Source: Pseudomonas bijieensis
Lineage (GTDB): Bacteria > Pseudomonadota > Gammaproteobacteria > Pseudomonadales > Pseudomonadaceae
Direction of reading: 5' to 3'
Length of the DNA stretch: 64,000 nucleotides
NCBI RefSeq assembly: GCF_013347965.1
Contig: NZ_CP048810.1
Location: 3,471,501 to 3,535,500, forward strand
Translations under genes and position numbers: made by a program
Notes under the pieces: model-generated
Database searches by the model: none
What the model saw: only the letters and a program-made list of their open reading frames with translations
Told to the model about the DNA's origin: nothing
In this document: positions 16,848-28,497 of the stretch, one piece after another
Numbering within the stretch: position 1 is the stretch's first letter
Layout of the letters: each line of letters begins with the position of its first letter

Positions 16848-19333
16848 CAGACGGACACCGTGCGTTGGCTGACATCATCGACATGGGCGAAATGACGCAA
16901 CGCCAGGCGATCGGAGACCTGGCCACTGACGTCGGCCACTTCCTGCAACAGGTCGGCCAGACCATCGAGTGCGGCGCGCAGGCTGGCTTCACCAAACAGG
17001 GGGTTTTCCAGGCATCGCAGGTCAAAGCGTGACAGGCGTGCGACCAAGTCCGGCAATGCGGTTTCCCTGGGCGCGGCAAAATCATCGTTCAAGCGCTTGA
17101 GGGTACGGGCCACCAATTTCAACTGGAAGAGCACCGCGTGGGGGTTCTGCTCGTCCAGTAGCAACAGGTCCAGCACCGGGATCAACTGGGCCACCGCCAA
17201 ATAGCGCGAGCGGTAGGTGATGCTGCTGTTGCCCAGTTCCAACAACCACTCCAGCCCGGCCTGGTCGAACACCGCCTCGCCCCGCAGGAACGCAGCCAGG
17301 CTACTGCTGAGAAACTGCAAGCGCTCCAGGCGCCGGCCCATCATCAAGAAGCGCCAGCCCTCATCGCGGGTCATATCGTCCAGGGCGAACCCGGACAATG
17401 CCGCCAAGGACATCACCAATCGGTTGAGGAAATCCAGCAGTTCACCAAAATCCGGCTCCCCGGTTTCCAACTCCATGGCCTCGCGCTGCAATTCCACCAG
17501 CGCTTGCCAGTTTTCCCGGGACAACTTGCCGCGCACCTGCGAGGCCGCCCACTGCAAGCGTTGCAGGTTGGCGCGCAGGCTGAACGACCAGTCATCCCCC
17601 AACAGTGCCGCCAGCAAACGCTCGGGCAACTCGCCCTCTTCGGGCAACAGCATCAGGCTTTCGCCCAGGGACACCGCCGATTGCAGGGCCTGTGGGTCGT
17701 CGCCATCGACATAGCGCGCCAGCATGATCCGCAGCAGCCGCGCGCTGTCGTCGCAACGCTCGCAGTAGCGACCGAACCAGAACAGGTTTTCCACCACCCG
17801 CGAAGGCAAATACGGATCGCGTCGAACCAGGTCGTGGACCCCCACGGTTCGCTGGGCCTTCCATTGTTCACCGCCAGGCGCCTGCTCCCCCAGCACCCAG
17901 GTGTCCTTGCTGGCGCCACCGCGCTGCATCGACACCACTTCGGCGTCGGCCTCGGCGGCCACGCGGGTCAGCCCACCCGGTAGCACCCGGTAATCGTCCT
18001 TGCCGGACACGGCATACATGCGCATGCCAATCGCCCTGGGCTGGATCTGGCCATCTTCGGCCTGCCAGACCGGGGCCTGGGACAATTGCGCCAGTTCCTG
18101 GGCGACATAGGCATAGGGCCGTGCCTGCATGCGCGCCGCCAGTTGGACGCGCTGCTTCTCGCTCAGGTCGCGGCCGAACACCGGGCTGAAACTCTGGGAA
18201 GGAAACGCCGGCTTGATCAACAGCTGCGGCAATTTTTCCAGGGCCTGGGCCAGCACCGGCGGCTCACCGCACCACCAGGTGGCGATGGACGGCAGCAGCA
18301 GCTCTTCGCCGAACAGGTACTGGTTGATCTTTGGCAGGAACCCCAGGAGGCCCGGTGATTCCAGCACGCCGCTGCCCAGAGCATTGGCCACCAGTACCCG
18401 GCCCTGACGCACCGCTTCCAACAACCCTGGCACGCCGAGGGCTGAATCGGTGCGCAGCTCCAAGGGGTCGCAGAAATCGTCGTCGAGCCGGCGCATGATG
18501 GCGTGGACCCGACGCAGGCCGCTGAGGGTCTTGAGGTAGACCGTGGCGTCCCGAACGGTCAGGTCCCCCCCTTCTACCAGCGGATAACCCAACTGGCGCG
18601 CCAGGTAGAGATGTTCGAAATAACTTTCGTTGAAGCGCCCCGGCGTCAACAGCACCACCAGCGGCGATTCGCCGTCGCTGGGAGCCTGTCGTGCCAGGGT
18701 TTCCTGCAAGGTACGGAAAAAGCCGGACAAGTGCCGCACCTTCAGATCACGATACAAATCGGGAAAGGCGCGGGAAACGATCATGCGATTTTCCAACGCG
18801 TATCCGGCACCTGAAGGCGCCTGGGTCCGATCCGCCGTGACCCACCAGCGTCCATCGGGCGTGCGCGCCAGATCCACCGCATACAGGTGCAGAAAGCTGC
18901 CGTCCGGCGGCGCGATGCCCTGGCAAGGCCAAAGGAAATTGTTGTGCCCATACACCAGTTCTGCCGGCAACAGCCCTTCGCTGATCAGCCGTTGTGGCCC
19001 GTACAGGTCGGCCAGCACCGCGTTGAGCAGCCGAGCACGCTGGGCGATTCCGGCCGACAGTTGCTTCCACTCTTGCGGGTCGATCACGTGGGGCAGCAGG
19101 TCCAGTTCCCACGGCCGGTCGGCGCCTTTGGGGTCCGCGTAGACGTTATAGGTCACGCCGTTTTCCTGGATCTGCCGGGTCAGCAGGGCCTGGCGCTGGA
19201 CCAACTGGGCCGGCGTGCTGCGCTGCAACTGGTCGAACAGCCGCCGCCAGTGCGTACGCACGGTGCCGCTGTCGTCCAGCAGTTCATGATAGGTGCCCGT
19301 TGTCAGCGGGTAATGGTCAAGCAGGTCAGGCAT
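16847..19333 (-). CDS. Circularly permuted ATP-grasp and alpha-E domain fusion protein
   Basis: An 828-aa fusion. The first ~480 residues are the circularly permuted ATP-grasp type 2 module (DUF404/DUF407): YHELLDDSGTVRTHWRRLF, VYADPKGADRPWELD, then LLTPGRFNESYFEHLYLARQLGYPLVEGGDL and LLIKPAFPSQSF. The last ~320 residues are the helical alpha-E domain (DUF403), starting near DPYLPSRVVENLFWFGRYCER. Elsewhere these are often separate genes. ATG at 19333 (MPDLLDHYPLTTG) is preferred to a TTG at 19354. ATP-grasp enzymes form amide bonds through acyl phosphates, so a peptide-ligase role is expected. Its product is unknown. Confidence 0.9.
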   Translation of the reverse strand: MPDLLDHYPLTTGTYHELLDDSGTVRTHWRRLFDQLQRSTPAQLVQRQALLTRQIQENGVTYNVYADPKGADRPWELDLLPHVIDPQEWKQLSAGIAQRARLLNAVLADLYGPQRLISEGLLPAELVYGHNNFLWPCQGIAPPDGSFLHLYAVDLARTPDGRWWVTADRTQAPSGAGYALENRMIVSRAFPDLYRDLKVRHLSGFFRTLQETLARQAPSDGESPLVVLLTPGRFNESYFEHLYLARQLGYPLVEGGDLTVRDATVYLKTLSGLRRVHAIMRRLDDDFCDPLELRTDSALGVPGLLEAVRQGRVLVANALGSGVLESPGLLGFLPKINQYLFGEELLLPSIATWWCGEPPVLAQALEKLPQLLIKPAFPSQSFSPVFGRDLSEKQRVQLAARMQARPYAYVAQELAQLSQAPVWQAEDGQIQPRAIGMRMYAVSGKDDYRVLPGGLTRVAAEADAEVVSMQRGGASKDTWVLGEQAPGGEQWKAQRTVGVHDLVRRDPYLPSRVVENLFWFGRYCERCDDSARLLRIMLARYVDGDDPQALQSAVSLGESLMLLPEEGELPERLLAALLGDDWSFSLRANLQRLQWAASQVRGKLSRENWQALVELQREAMELETGEPDFGELLDFLNRLVMSLAALSGFALDDMTRDEGWRFLMMGRRLERLQFLSSSLAAFLRGEAVFDQAGLEWLLELGNSSITYRSRYLAVAQLIPVLDLLLLDEQNPHAVLFQLKLVARTLKRLNDDFAAPRETALPDLVARLSRFDLRCLENPLFGEASLRAALDGLADLLQEVADVSGQVSDRLALRHFAHVDDVSQRTVSV

Positions 19334-19381
19334 GGAAAGCTCGGCAGACGGCAATGAAAGGTGAGACTAGCGCAAGCGCAT

Positions 19382-19412
19382 GACGCCCGGATAGTTGAAA
19401 TATCCGGGCGTC
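19382..19412. promoter_or_regulatory. Perfect stem-loop inside the transglutaminase/ATP-grasp cluster
   Basis: GACGCCCGGATA (19382-19393) and TATCCGGGCGTC (19401-19412) form an uninterrupted 12-base stem with a seven-base loop. It lies in the 88-bp gap after the large DUF2126 gene and before the ATP-grasp gene. There is no T tract on either strand, so a processing or stabilising structure is more likely than a full terminator. Confidence 0.6.
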
Positions 19413-19421
19413 GCGTAAGAC

Positions 19422-22400
19422 TCAGAACCGTCGCAGATCGAGCGTGAGGGGAAACTCGTCATCCATGGCCAGGCTGGGTATAGGAAGTTTCCCAGGCGTG
19501 TGTCCGAGACGGAAGAAACGCGCCATTCGCCGGCTCTCAGCCTCATTGGCATTGACCGGCAGGCTGTCGTAGTTGCGCCCGCCCGGATGAGCCACGTGAT
19601 ACTGGCAACCGCCTATGGAACGTTGCATCCAGGTGTCGAGCAAGTCGAAGACCAGCGGCGCATGCACCGGGATGGTCGGTTGCAAGCAGTTGGCCGGTTG
19701 CCAGGCGCGGAAACGCACCCCGGCGACGAACTCGCCAACCCGACCGGTGGGTTGCAACGGCACCGGCACGCCATTGCACGTCAGCAGGTAGCGTTGCGGC
19801 GCCAGGCCGCTGAGCTTGACCTGCAAGCGCTCCAGGGAGGAGTCCACATAACGCACAGTGCCGCCCACCGCGCCCTCTTCCCCCAGCACATGCCAAGGCT
19901 CGAGGGCCTGGCGCAATTGCAGTTCGATACCGTTGACCGCGTAATCGCCCACTTTAGGGAAGCGGAACTCCAGGTGTGCGGCGAACCACTCGGCCCGCAG
20001 CGGGTAACCGGCGGCGTTCAGCTCATGGATGACGTCGGCAAAATCCTGCTCGATAAAGTGCGGCAACAGGAAACGGTCATGCAGCTCCGTGCCCCAGCGC
20101 GCCAATTTCGCCGGTGCATAAGGCTCACGCCAGAACCGCGCCACCAGCGCCCTTAGCAATAATTGCTGGGCCAGGCTCATGCGCGCGTGAGGCGGCATTT
20201 CGAAAGCACGCAGTTCCAACAGGCCAAGACGGCCCGTGGCGCCGTCCGGTGAGTAGAGCTTGTCGATGCAGAATTCGGCGCGGTGGGTATTGCCTGTCAC
20301 GTCGATCAACAGGTTGCGCAGCAAGCGATCGACCAACCATGGCGGGCATTCCTCGCCCGGCTGGGGCATTTGCGCGAAAGCGATTTCCAGCTCGTACAAC
20401 GCGTCGTTGCGCGCCTCATCCACCCGAGGCGCCTGGGAGGTCGGGCCGATGAACAATCCGGAAAACAGGTAGGACAACGACGGGTGGTTATGCCAATAGC
20501 TGATCAGGCTGCGCAACAGGTCGGGACGCCGTAGGAACGGTGAGTCAGCCGGTGTCGCGCCACCCAGTACGAAATGGTTACCGCCACCAGTGCCGGTGTG
20601 TCGGCCATCGATCATGAATTTCTCGGTGGTCAGCCGAGTCTGTCGCGCCTGCTCGTAGAGGAACTCGGTGCGCTCGACCAACTCATCCCAGGTTGCCGAG
20701 GGTTGCACGTTGACCTCGATCACACCGGGGTCGGGGGTGATGCGAAAATTGCTCAGGCGCGGGTCGCTCGGCGGCTCGTAGCCTTCCAACAGCACCGGAC
20801 AGTGCAACTCCTCAGCCGTCGCCTCGATGGCGCTGACCAGCTCCAGATAATCCTCGACCCGCTCCAGCGGCGGCATGAACAGATAGAGCCGGCCTTCACG
20901 GGCCTCGGCACAGAAGGCAGTGCGGGTCAGCCAGTCGGCGGATTGGTCGATCTGTGGGACACGCTCCTGTTCGGTCGCCGACTCGCCGTGACGCGCCAGC
21001 GCCTCGGTGCCGGGCAGTTCAGGCAAGTCCTGGTTCGGGTCGGTGGGATGAATGTACGGGTACTCGGCCGCCGTCACCCAAGGCTGGGACGCCAGCGGCA
21101 AGCGATAGCCCAGGGGCGAATCCCCCGGCACCAGGCGGCAGTGGTTGTCGCGCAGGTACCAACGACCGCTTTGCCATTGATCGCCCTTGGCGGTGCGGGC
21201 CAGCGGCAGGACCTGGCCGATGACCTTGTCCAGGCCCTGGCTGAAGACCTTGCGCAGCCGGGCACGTTCCAAGACGTCCTCCAGACGTGGATCCTCGGCC
21301 GTGACATTTGAAGGCAATGCACCTTCGCGCCAGAGGTAATAGAAGTTGTCTTCGTAGGCAGGAAACACGAATCGCGCAGGAATCTTCAAACGCTCGGCGA
21401 CGCTCGCCAGGAAGCGCCCAGCCAGTTCGCCATCGGCACCGTAATCCTCCTGCTCGTCGGCGATCAACGCGCTGTTGTGCCAGATCGGCACACCATCGCG
21501 TCGCCAATAGCAGTTGAGCGACCAGCGCGGCAATTGCTCGCCCGGGTACCACTTGCCCTGGCCAAAGTGCACCAGACCTTGGGGCGCATAGTGCTTGCGC
21601 ATGCGCTGGAACAGCTCGGCGGAGAGCCGGCGCTTGTCCGGCCCGAGGGCGGCGGTGTTCCACTCGGCGCCGTCCGGGTCATCAATGGAGACAAAGGTCG
21701 GTTCGCCGCCCATGGTCAGGCGCACATCGCCCTCCAGCAGGTCGGCGTCGATCTGGCGCCCCAGCGCCTGGATCGCCAGCCATTGCGCTTCGGTGTACGG
21801 CTTGGTCACCCGCGGCGCTTCCCAGACCCGCTCGACGGACATTTCGTGGCTGAACTCACACTCGCAAGGCTCCACCAGGCCGCTGATCGGTGCTGCCGAG
21901 GACGGATCGGGACTACAGGCCAACGGGATGTGGCCTTCACCAGCGAACAGCCCGGACGTCGCATCCAGGCCGATCCAGCCGGCACCGGGCAGGTAGACCT
22001 CGCACCAGGCATGCAGGTCGGTAAAGTCCACCTCGGTGCCGGATGGGCCATCGAGGCTTTTCACATCGGCGGTCAACTGGATCAGGTAACCGGACACGAA
22101 CCGCGCCGCCAGGCCGAGGTTGCGTAACAACTGCACCAGCAACCAGGCCGAGTCGCGGCAGGAGCCGGACGCGTGCTCCAGGGTGTGCTCCGGCGTCTGC
22201 ACGCCGGGCTCCATGCGGATCAGGTAGTTGATGTCTTCGCTCAGGCGCTGGTTGAGCGCCACCAGGAAATCCACCGCCGGCAATGGCGTGCGGTCGATGC
22301 CATCCAGATACGCCTGGAACCTCGGCGTCAGCGGCAGGGTTTCCAGGTAAGGCGCCAGTTCCTTGCGCTCATCGGCCGCGTAGGCGAACGGAATCTTTTC

Positions 22401-22697
22401 GGCGTAGGGTTCGAGGAAGAAGTCGAACGGATTGAATACCGCCATTTCCGCCAGCAGGTCGACCTCGATCCGCAGCTCCCGGGTTTTCTCGGGAAACACC
22501 AGCCGCGCCAGGTAGTTGCCCTGGGGATCCTGCTGCCAGTTGATGAAATGCTGGTCGGGCGAAACCTTCAGCGCATAGGAAAGAATGCGCGTGCGGCTGT
22601 GGGCCGCCGGGCGCAGGCGAACGATCTGCGGGCCGAGCTCGACGGCGCGGTCGTAACGGTAATGCGTGACGTGATGCAATGCGACATGGATCGACAC
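19422..22697 (-). CDS. Large transglutaminase-like protein with DUF2126
   Basis: A 1091-aa protein and first gene of the cluster. The start is GTG at 22697 (MSIHVALHHVTHYRYDRAVEL) because a perfect AGGAGG lies six bases upstream. The N-terminal ~300 residues are a transglutaminase-like module with Cys in ASGSCRDSAWLL, His in DLHAWCEVY and Asp in GLDATSGL. The remaining ~750 residues are DUF2126, including GGNHFVLGGATPADSPFLRR and LRAFEMPPHARMSLAQQLL, a domain related to carboxylate-amine ligase/glutamine synthetase folds. No signal peptide. It probably works with the two downstream genes in making or trimming an amide-linked modification. Confidence 0.9.
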   Translation of the reverse strand: MSIHVALHHVTHYRYDRAVELGPQIVRLRPAAHSRTRILSYALKVSPDQHFINWQQDPQGNYLARLVFPEKTRELRIEVDLLAEMAVFNPFDFFLEPYAEKIPFAYAADERKELAPYLETLPLTPRFQAYLDGIDRTPLPAVDFLVALNQRLSEDINYLIRMEPGVQTPEHTLEHASGSCRDSAWLLVQLLRNLGLAARFVSGYLIQLTADVKSLDGPSGTEVDFTDLHAWCEVYLPGAGWIGLDATSGLFAGEGHIPLACSPDPSSAAPISGLVEPCECEFSHEMSVERVWEAPRVTKPYTEAQWLAIQALGRQIDADLLEGDVRLTMGGEPTFVSIDDPDGAEWNTAALGPDKRRLSAELFQRMRKHYAPQGLVHFGQGKWYPGEQLPRWSLNCYWRRDGVPIWHNSALIADEQEDYGADGELAGRFLASVAERLKIPARFVFPAYEDNFYYLWREGALPSNVTAEDPRLEDVLERARLRKVFSQGLDKVIGQVLPLARTAKGDQWQSGRWYLRDNHCRLVPGDSPLGYRLPLASQPWVTAAEYPYIHPTDPNQDLPELPGTEALARHGESATEQERVPQIDQSADWLTRTAFCAEAREGRLYLFMPPLERVEDYLELVSAIEATAEELHCPVLLEGYEPPSDPRLSNFRITPDPGVIEVNVQPSATWDELVERTEFLYEQARQTRLTTEKFMIDGRHTGTGGGNHFVLGGATPADSPFLRRPDLLRSLISYWHNHPSLSYLFSGLFIGPTSQAPRVDEARNDALYELEIAFAQMPQPGEECPPWLVDRLLRNLLIDVTGNTHRAEFCIDKLYSPDGATGRLGLLELRAFEMPPHARMSLAQQLLLRALVARFWREPYAPAKLARWGTELHDRFLLPHFIEQDFADVIHELNAAGYPLRAEWFAAHLEFRFPKVGDYAVNGIELQLRQALEPWHVLGEEGAVGGTVRYVDSSLERLQVKLSGLAPQRYLLTCNGVPVPLQPTGRVGEFVAGVRFRAWQPANCLQPTIPVHAPLVFDLLDTWMQRSIGGCQYHVAHPGGRNYDSLPVNANEAESRRMARFFRLGHTPGKLPIPSLAMDDEFPLTLDLRRF

Positions 22698-22871
22698 GAC
22701 GTGCCTCCTGCGAGCCTGGGCGATATCGAAAGCGGCGCAAGACTTATGCCATGCAGGCAGGCCGGACACTTTCTTGATCTACTCAAGGCAGTAGAGCACT
22801 AAAAACGCGCGATGCCCGTATTCATCTGCAAAGCAACGCACATAAATGCGGCGCGGGCAGCGCGAATCGAC

Positions 22872-23333
22872 TCAGCGACGCGACCGTGGTGCCTTGGCGG
22901 CCTGGGTGATGAGTGAGCGCTGGCGGCGGATCTCCACCAGTTTTTTGCGCATTTCCCGGTGGCGCTTGCTGTTGAGCAGCAACAGCCCCAGCAGTGGCAA
23001 CAGCACCGCGAACAGGTACACCCCCTGATGCGGTCGATAAGCGAGCATAGGCACCACCGCCGCCAGACAGGCCAGGAAATACCCCGCTACCCACCAGACC
23101 GCCCAGGCGCGTCCGCGAACGATCAAGAGGTTGCCCAGGACCAGGACGAGCACCAGGGCCAGAGTGCCGAGCCCGATATAGTCGGTCCTGGCTGACGGCT
23201 CCAGGGCACGCCAATAAGTGGTCCCGGCCAACACAAGCAAGGTCGACCCGGAAAAGCAGCCCAGCAGGATCGTCCCCATGAAAACCGGAAAATAACGGGC
23301 GAGGAATTGCTTGAGCGATCCGCCACCGATCAT
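22872..23333 (-). CDS. Four-helix membrane protein, candidate immunity partner of the upstream gene
   Basis: A 153-aa protein with four clear hydrophobic segments (about residues 15-36, 53-72, 77-98 and 105-120) and a strongly basic C-terminal tail (SKRHREMRKKLVEIRRQRS, ending RSRR). No family is recognised. Its ATG overlaps the stop of the 308-aa gene in an ATGA junction, and GAGGA inside that gene serves as its ribosome-binding site, so the two proteins are made in fixed ratio. Size, topology and coupling fit an inner-membrane immunity protein against a membrane-active toxin, but this is inference. Confidence 0.6.
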   Translation of the reverse strand: MIGGGSLKQFLARYFPVFMGTILLGCFSGSTLLVLAGTTYWRALEPSARTDYIGLGTLALVLVLVLGNLLIVRGRAWAVWWVAGYFLACLAAVVPMLAYRPHQGVYLFAVLLPLLGLLLLNSKRHREMRKKLVEIRRQRSLITQAAKAPRSRR

Positions 23334-24256
23334 TCCGTGAATTCCTCATACAGGCCGACGGCAACAGTCTTCACGGCGCCATCGCCGGTATAACTGCCAA
23401 TGATCCCCAGCGCGCCGCCGAGGGAATCCTTTATCTGGGTCAGGGTCGCGTGCCTGATTTCGGCTGAAGAATAACGCTTGGGCATGGCCCCGGCCCGTTG
23501 CTGCAACTTGAGTAGCTTGGCAGTCAGGCTCGGGTCCTTGAGCGTCAACAGTTCCTTGGTCAGCTTGCTTCGCTCTTGCCGATTCAAGCCCTTGAGCAAC
23601 TGATACCAACTCTTTCCAGTGCCAGCCGCCTTGTTGGCCTTGAGCAGTCGGACAGTCGTCAGGGCCGAGCCACCGACACCCACCAGGGACACTCCGTCAA
23701 GGATCGGCGACACGATGTTGTACCAGTCAGCATCATTCATCTCATCGTTGCCAGTCGGATTGGTCAGCTCATTGGCCACCCGCATCCCGCCAATGACACA
23801 TTGCGCGGTACTGGCCGTCGCGGCAGCAGCGCCCAGGGCAACGACAAAGGCGCTGGCCCCCGCCGTAAAGGGCACCGCGACGCTGCCACTGAACACCACC
23901 ACCCAACCAATCACCGCGGCGACACAGGACAACCCGGCATTGGTTGCTTCAAGCCCGAGCTTGGATTCACGCGGGCTGCTTTTCACCTGGTCGATGAACT
24001 GCTGCGGCGCGATGTATTTTTTCGCCTCGCGCAGAATGATGCGCTTGGGCGCGATGCTGCAAATCGGCTTGAATTCGCGCAGGGTCACAACGTTGTATTC
24101 GGAATCGACATAGACCACACCCGCCCCGGCGATGCCAGGATCAGCGTCGATGGCAGCGAACAGGCGTGGCAGGTTGATCTGGCTTTCGATGCGTTTGCGG
24201 GCCATGAACTGGGAGAAGCTCAGGTCCATGCCGATGCCCGTTGAAGCGCTGCTCAT
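23330..24256 (-). CDS. Unknown 308-aa protein with central hydrophobic segment, candidate membrane-active effector
   Basis: No known family is recognised with confidence. Residues 1-100 are soluble and mixed-charge (DLSFSQFMARKRIESQINLP). Residues about 106-155 form two adjacent hydrophobic, Gly/Ala-rich helices (VIGWVVVFSGSVAVPFTAGA, then FVVALGAAAATAS). A further amphipathic stretch (YNIVSPILDGVSLVGVGGSA) follows near residue 185, and the last 100 residues are basic and soluble. No signal peptide. AAGGA lies eight bases before the ATG; an internal ATG at residue 10 is possible. It is translationally coupled to a four-helix membrane protein. No secretion genes or VgrG/PAAR markers are nearby. 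Confidence 0.55.
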   Translation of the reverse strand: MSSASTGIGMDLSFSQFMARKRIESQINLPRLFAAIDADPGIAGAGVVYVDSEYNVVTLREFKPICSIAPKRIILREAKKYIAPQQFIDQVKSSPRESKLGLEATNAGLSCVAAVIGWVVVFSGSVAVPFTAGASAFVVALGAAAATASTAQCVIGGMRVANELTNPTGNDEMNDADWYNIVSPILDGVSLVGVGGSALTTVRLLKANKAAGTGKSWYQLLKGLNRQERSKLTKELLTLKDPSLTAKLLKLQQRAGAMPKRYSSAEIRHATLTQIKDSLGGALGIIGSYTGDGAVKTVAVGLYEEFTE

Positions 24257-24305
24257 ATGAATCGTCCTTGAGAATCGGAAAGTGAGTCTTTATCCACACA
24301 CAATA

Positions 24306-24438
24306 CTGTGGCGAGGGAGCTTGCTCCCGCTCGGCGGCGAAGCCGTCGTAAACCGGCCGGCACGGTCTGTCTGAGAACATTGCATGGGATTATTTGGGGC
24401 CGCTTCGCAGCCCAGCGGGAGCAAGCTCCCTCGCCACA
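24306..24438. repeat. Second-class REP doublet (GAGGGAGCTTGCTCCC type)
   Basis: GTGGCGAGGGAGCTTGCTCC at the left is mirrored by GGAGCAAGCTCCCTCGCCAC at the right, enclosing about 90 bp with inner short inverted parts (GGCGGCGAAGCCG). The consensus differs from the GTGGGAGCGAGCCTGCTCGC class and recurs at 52135 and 61452. Confidence 0.9.
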
Positions 24439-24513
24439 AAAGGCTATGCATCCGCCATCACGTCGTAAGGCGGTCGCCACGATAACAAACGACCAGCACC
24501 GTCGCTAGAAAGC

Positions 24514-24542
24514 AAAACGCCAGCACTTAAGGCTGGCGTTTT
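24514..24542. terminator. Terminator downstream of ygiQ
   Basis: AAAACGCCAGC (24514-24524) pairs with GCTGGCGTTTT (24532-24542) across a seven-base loop. T runs on both sides allow bidirectional use; for the leftward ygiQ transcript it lies 18 bases past the stop codon. Confidence 0.9.
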
Positions 24543-24559
24543 ACGTTGTCGCTCAAGGA

Positions 24560-26860
<2,301 letters not shown>

Positions 26861-26954
26861 GTCGATGACCGGTATAAAGGATGAAAAATCGCGGGCGCGG
26901 AATATAGCACAAAATTTGACCAATTCCGACGGCTATGGTCGGAAATGGTGACGC

Positions 26955-27036
26955 CCTCATCGCGAGCAGGCTCGCTCCCACAAAATATCTGCAACACACA
27001 GATCCCATGTGGGAGCGAGCCTGCTCGCGATGAGGC
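26955..27036. repeat. REP doublet, reversed orientation
   Basis: Here the two copies are arranged outward: GCGAGCAGGCTCGCTCCCAC (26960-26982 region) comes first and GTGGGAGCGAGCCTGCTCGC (27010-27030 region) second, only about 25 bp apart. Each arm can form its own hairpin. It fills the gap between dnaB and ygiQ and may end the dnaB transcript. Confidence 0.9.
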
Positions 27037-27056
27037 CAGATCAGGCGATGAAGAAT

Positions 27057-28454
27057 TTACTCATCGTCATCAAAATTGTAGCTACCCGGCGCCAGGTTCT
27101 CGAATCGGGTGTATTTACCGATGAACGCCAGGCGAATGAAGCCGATCGGACCGTTCCGCTGTTTGCCGATGATGATTTCGGCGATGCCCTTGTGTTCCGT
27201 CTCAGGGTGATACACCTCGTCACGGTAGACGAACATGATCACGTCGGCGTCCTGCTCGATCGCTCCGGATTCCCGCAAGTCGGAGTTCACCGGGCGTTTG
27301 TTCGGGCGCTGTTCCAGGGAACGGTTCAACTGGGAAAGTGCAACCACCGGGCAGTTGAATTCCTTGGCCAGGGCCTTGAGGGAACGGGAGATTTCGGAAA
27401 TCTCGTTGGTCCGGTTGTCGCCGCTGGAACCCGGGATCTGCATCAATTGCAGGTAGTCGATCATGATCAGCGCGATGTCACCATGCTCACGCACCAGGCG
27501 ACGGGTCCGGGCACGCATTTCCGACGGGCTGATACCCGCGGTATCGTCGATGAACAGCTTGCGGTCGTTGAGCAGGTTGACCGCCGATGTCAGGCGCGGC
27601 CAGTCATCGTCTTCCAATTGGCCGGAACGGACCTTGGTCTGGTCGATACGCCCCAGGGACGAGAGCATACGCATGATCAGCGATTCGCCTGGCATCTCGA
27701 GGGAGTACACCAGCACGGCTTTGTCGCTGCGCAGCACGGCGTTTTCCACCAGGTTCATCGCAAAGGTGGTCTTACCCATGGACGGACGGCCGGCGACGAT
27801 GATCAGGTCGGACGGCTGCAGACCGCTGGTCTTCTCGTCGAGATCGGTGTAGCCAGTGGACAGGCCGGTGATGGCGTTGTCGGTGTTGAACAAGGTGTCG
27901 ATACGGTCGATGGCCTTGGTCAGCAGGTCGTTGACACTCACCGGGCCGCCGGTTTTCGGCCGGGCCTCGGCGATCTGGAAGATCTGCCGTTCGGCTTCGT
28001 CGAGGATCTCGGCGGCGGTGCGGCCTTCCGGGTTGAAGGCGCTGTCGGCGATTTCAGTGCTGATACCGATCAACTGACGCAACGTCGCCCGTTCGCGGAC
28101 GATCTGGGCATAGGCCTTGATGTTGGCGACAGACGGCGTGTTTTTTGCCAACTCGCCCAGGTAACCGAGGCCACCGACCTGGGAAGTCTGCCCTTCCTTG
28201 TCCAATTGCTCGGCCAGGGTGACGACGTCGATCGGCATGTTCTGATCGGCAAGCCTGGCGATCGCACGGAAAATCAGGCGATGGTCATGTCGATAGAAAT
28301 CGCCGTCGGAGACTTGATCGAGCACGCGTTCCCAGGCGTTGTTGTCCAGCATCAGGCCACCGAGCACGGCCTGTTCGGCCTCGATGGAATGCGGAGGCAC
28401 CTTCAGGGCAGCGGTTTGCAGATCATATTGCTCGGGAGCGGTGATTTCGTTCAT
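27057..28454 (-). CDS. dnaB: Replicative DNA helicase DnaB
   Basis: A 465-aa hexameric helicase that unwinds the lagging-strand template at the fork. The N-terminal domain (PPHSIEAEQAVLGGLMLDN) interacts with DnaG and the loader; the RecA-like C-terminal ATPase has Walker A GRPSMGKTT and a DnaB-type IMIDYLQLM segment. ATG at 28454 (MNEITAPEQYDLQ) is used rather than the GTG two codons upstream because it matches family starts. No intein is present. It ends the rpsF-rpsR-rplI-dnaB gene string, after a hairpin at 28498-28526. Confidence 0.96.
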   Translation of the reverse strand: MNEITAPEQYDLQTAALKVPPHSIEAEQAVLGGLMLDNNAWERVLDQVSDGDFYRHDHRLIFRAIARLADQNMPIDVVTLAEQLDKEGQTSQVGGLGYLGELAKNTPSVANIKAYAQIVRERATLRQLIGISTEIADSAFNPEGRTAAEILDEAERQIFQIAEARPKTGGPVSVNDLLTKAIDRIDTLFNTDNAITGLSTGYTDLDEKTSGLQPSDLIIVAGRPSMGKTTFAMNLVENAVLRSDKAVLVYSLEMPGESLIMRMLSSLGRIDQTKVRSGQLEDDDWPRLTSAVNLLNDRKLFIDDTAGISPSEMRARTRRLVREHGDIALIMIDYLQLMQIPGSSGDNRTNEISEISRSLKALAKEFNCPVVALSQLNRSLEQRPNKRPVNSDLRESGAIEQDADVIMFVYRDEVYHPETEHKGIAEIIIGKQRNGPIGFIRLAFIGKYTRFENLAPGSYNFDDDE

Positions 28455-28497
28455 GGCCACGTCTGGTTATGAAATTCAGCAATTGCAGAAAGACAAA

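Larger units (their letters stand above)
24257..24559. other. Gap with REP-like doublet and bidirectional terminator
   Basis: This 303-bp stretch holds no gene. From the right it contains the shared terminator at 24514-24542, then the second-class REP doublet at 24306-24438, then the leader of the 308-aa protein gene. No convincing sigma-70 promoter could be picked out by eye. Confidence 0.6.
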
